Positions 14,330 through 15,761 of a DNA stretch of 15,761 nucleotides are shown one piece after another. Position 1 is the first letter of the stretch; each line of letters begins with the position of its first letter. A program made the position numbers and the translations under genes. The stretch spans positions 1-15,761 of the forward strand of contig JAISSC010000031.1 in the NCBI GenBank assembly GCA_031273305.1, written 5' to 3'. Source of the stretch: Flavobacteriaceae bacterium. Lineage in GTDB: Bacteria > Bacteroidota > Bacteroidia > Flavobacteriales > Weeksellaceae. Below the pieces are notes generated by a model. The model did not search any database. It was not told where the DNA came from and was given only the letters and a program-made list of their open reading frames with translations.

Positions 14330-15761
14330 AATAGATAGAATAAAATACGCCAATTTATATGGGCCTACGGCAGGTGATAAAATCCGTCTGGCAGACACGG
14401 AGCTTATTATAGAAATAGAAAAAGATTATGCTGTTTATGGAGATGAGAGCATTTTCGGAGGAGGAAAAACAGCACGAGATGGAATGGCTCAATCTTCGGT
14501 TGCTGTACGAGACAACGGGGTATTGGATTTCGTAATTACAGGAGCAATCATTATCGACCATTGGGGAATAGTGAAGGCAGATATAGGCATCAAAGACGGA
14601 AAGATAGTAGGAATAGGAAAAGCAGGAAATCCCGACACGATGGATGGAATATCTCCCAATATGATAATCGGAGCCTCTACGGAAGTGCACGGTGGAAACG
14701 GTTTTATTGCCACCGCAGGTGGAGTTGACACACACATACATTTTATCTCGCCACAACAAATTGAAACGGCTCTATACAGCGGAATTACTACCATGATAGG
14801 CGGAGGAACGGGACCTGCCGATGGAACCAACGCCACTACCTGCACTCCCGGAAAGTGGTTTATACAAAAGATGTTAGAATCTGCCGAAGCTTTTCCTATG
14901 AATCTAGGTTTTTTCGGAAAGGGAAATTGTTCTACGGAACCACCTCTAAATGAACAAATTGAGGCAGGGGTTCTGGGGCTTAAAATACACGAAGACTGGG
15001 GAACCACTCCTGCCGTGATCGATGCCTCCCTGAGAGTGGCAGACAAATATGATGTGCAGGTAGCCATTCATACAGATACTTTAAATGAAGCCGGATTTGT
15101 GGAAGACACCATCAACGCCATCAACGGGAGGGTAATTCATACTTTCCACACAGAAGGTGCCGGAGGAGGACATGCTCCCGACATTATTAAAATGGCTATG
15201 TATCCTAACGTATTACCGGCATCTACCAATCCGACACGTCCTTATACCATCAATACCATAGACGAACATTTGGATATGTTGATGGTTTGCCACCACTTAA
15301 GTAAAAATATTCCTGAAGATGTAGCCTTTGCAGACTCGCGTATTCGCCCTGAAACCATTGCCGCTGAAGATATTTTACACGACATGGGAGTATTCAGCAT
15401 CATGAGTTCCGATTCACAAGCTATGGGGCGTGTGGGAGAAGTAATTATCCGTACATGGCAGACTGCTTCAAAGATGAAAGTGCAAAGAGGAGAACTGCCG
15501 GAAGATAAAGGACATAAAAATGATAATTTTCGGGCTAAAAGATATGTAGCCAAATATACTATAAACCCGGCTATTGCTCAGGGTATCTCTCAATACGTAG
15601 GCTCCATCGAGGTAGGAAAAATGGCAGATATTGTTTTGTGGAACCCTGCAATGTTTGGAGTGAAACCTGAAATGATAATAAAAGGTGGAATGATAATCGC
15701 AAGCAAAATGGGAGATGCAAATGCTTCTATCCCTACTCCACAACCGGTTTTTTATCGGAAT
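14319..15761 (+). CDS. ureC: Urease subunit alpha (catalytic), 3' end beyond window
   Basis: 481 codons are visible from the ATG at 14319 (MSLKIDRIKYANLYGPTAGD) to the window edge, with no stop codon; the full protein is usually about 570 residues. The dinickel site is complete. H139 and H141 are in DTHIH, K222 in GLKIHEDWG is the lysine that becomes carbamylated, and H251, H277 and D365 (SSDSQAMGR) are ligands. The mobile flap carries C324 with catalytic H325 (VCHHL). The enzyme should be active once nickel is inserted. The usual PQPVHYRPMFG segment reads PQPVFYRN at the edge, a histidine-to-phenylalanine change outside the metal site. Accessory genes ureEFGD would be expected downstream. 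The 11-nt overlap with ureB fixes the start. Confidence 0.97.
   Translation, partial: MSLKIDRIKYANLYGPTAGDKIRLADTELIIEIEKDYAVYGDESIFGGGKTARDGMAQSSVAVRDNGVLDFVITGAIIIDHWGIVKADIGIKDGKIVGIGKAGNPDTMDGISPNMIIGASTEVHGGNGFIATAGGVDTHIHFISPQQIETALYSGITTMIGGGTGPADGTNATTCTPGKWFIQKMLESAEAFPMNLGFFGKGNCSTEPPLNEQIEAGVLGLKIHEDWGTTPAVIDASLRVADKYDVQVAIHTDTLNEAGFVEDTINAINGRVIHTFHTEGAGGGHAPDIIKMAMYPNVLPASTNPTRPYTINTIDEHLDMLMVCHHLSKNIPEDVAFADSRIRPETIAAEDILHDMGVFSIMSSDSQAMGRVGEVIIRTWQTASKMKVQRGELPEDKGHKNDNFRAKRYVAKYTINPAIAQGISQYVGSIEVGKMADIVLWNPAMFGVKPEMIIKGGMIIASKMGDANASIPTPQPVFYRN

Noticed and set aside
14355..15743. Long minus-strand ORFs across the urease alpha region
   Set aside because: They are shadows of ureC, whose full catalytic signature is on the plus strand.

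Overview
The window looks like a chromosomal segment of a low-GC member of the Bacteroidota, probably Bacteroidales-like. The evidence is TAnnTTTG-type -7 boxes instead of sigma-70 hexamers, almost no Shine-Dalgarno sites, signal peptides ending in A-Q, a small secreted protein with a Bacteroidota-style 'VYIWDGYNW' tail, and palindromic intergenic repeats of a kind I associate with this phylum. I cannot name the species.

Layout. (1) 1-52 and 94-450, minus strand: two tandem small secreted-protein genes with almost identical signal peptides. The second has an unusual leader of about 265 nt with its own promoter, alternative hairpins and a terminator. (2) 451-1254: non-coding, holding that leader, a palindromic repeat and the promoter of the next operon. 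(3) 1255-3495, plus strand: a housekeeping block of an Mrp/ApbC-type P-loop ATPase, an Nfu-type iron-sulfur scaffold and an exported DUF3108 protein. (4) 3496-4007: non-coding, with a 271-bp inverted-repeat structure resembling a miniature mobile element and a short ORF beside it. (5) 4008-6485, minus strand: a two-component system, a NarX-like histidine kinase with a NarL/LuxR response regulator 6 bp downstream. (6) 6486-6873: non-coding, with two structured repeats. (7) 6874-12937, minus strand: a tight operon of outer-membrane porin-like gene, urtA, urtB, urtC, urtD and urtE, a high-affinity urea ABC importer. (8) 12938-13626: a very AT-rich divergent regulatory region. (9) 13627-15761, plus strand: ureA, ureB and ureC (urease gamma, beta and alpha subunits); ureC runs off the window.

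How the genes work together. The core is a divergent urea-scavenging locus. The porin probably lets urea or small amides cross the outer membrane, the UrtA lipoprotein captures urea, UrtBC with the UrtDE ATPases import it, and cytoplasmic urease hydrolyses it to ammonia and CO2. All visible active-site residues of UreC are present. The nickel-insertion accessory genes (ureE, F, G, D) would be expected beyond the right edge. The two-component system lies in the same direction downstream of urtE. Its sensor has a NarX P-box-like motif, so a role in nitrogen sensing is possible but only inferred.

No tRNA, rRNA, CRISPR array or intact insertion sequence was recognised. The least explained parts are the leader at 505-720, the inverted repeat at 3532-3802 with its outward-facing promoter, the tandem structured repeats at 6552-6820, and the long AT-rich urt/ure spacer.
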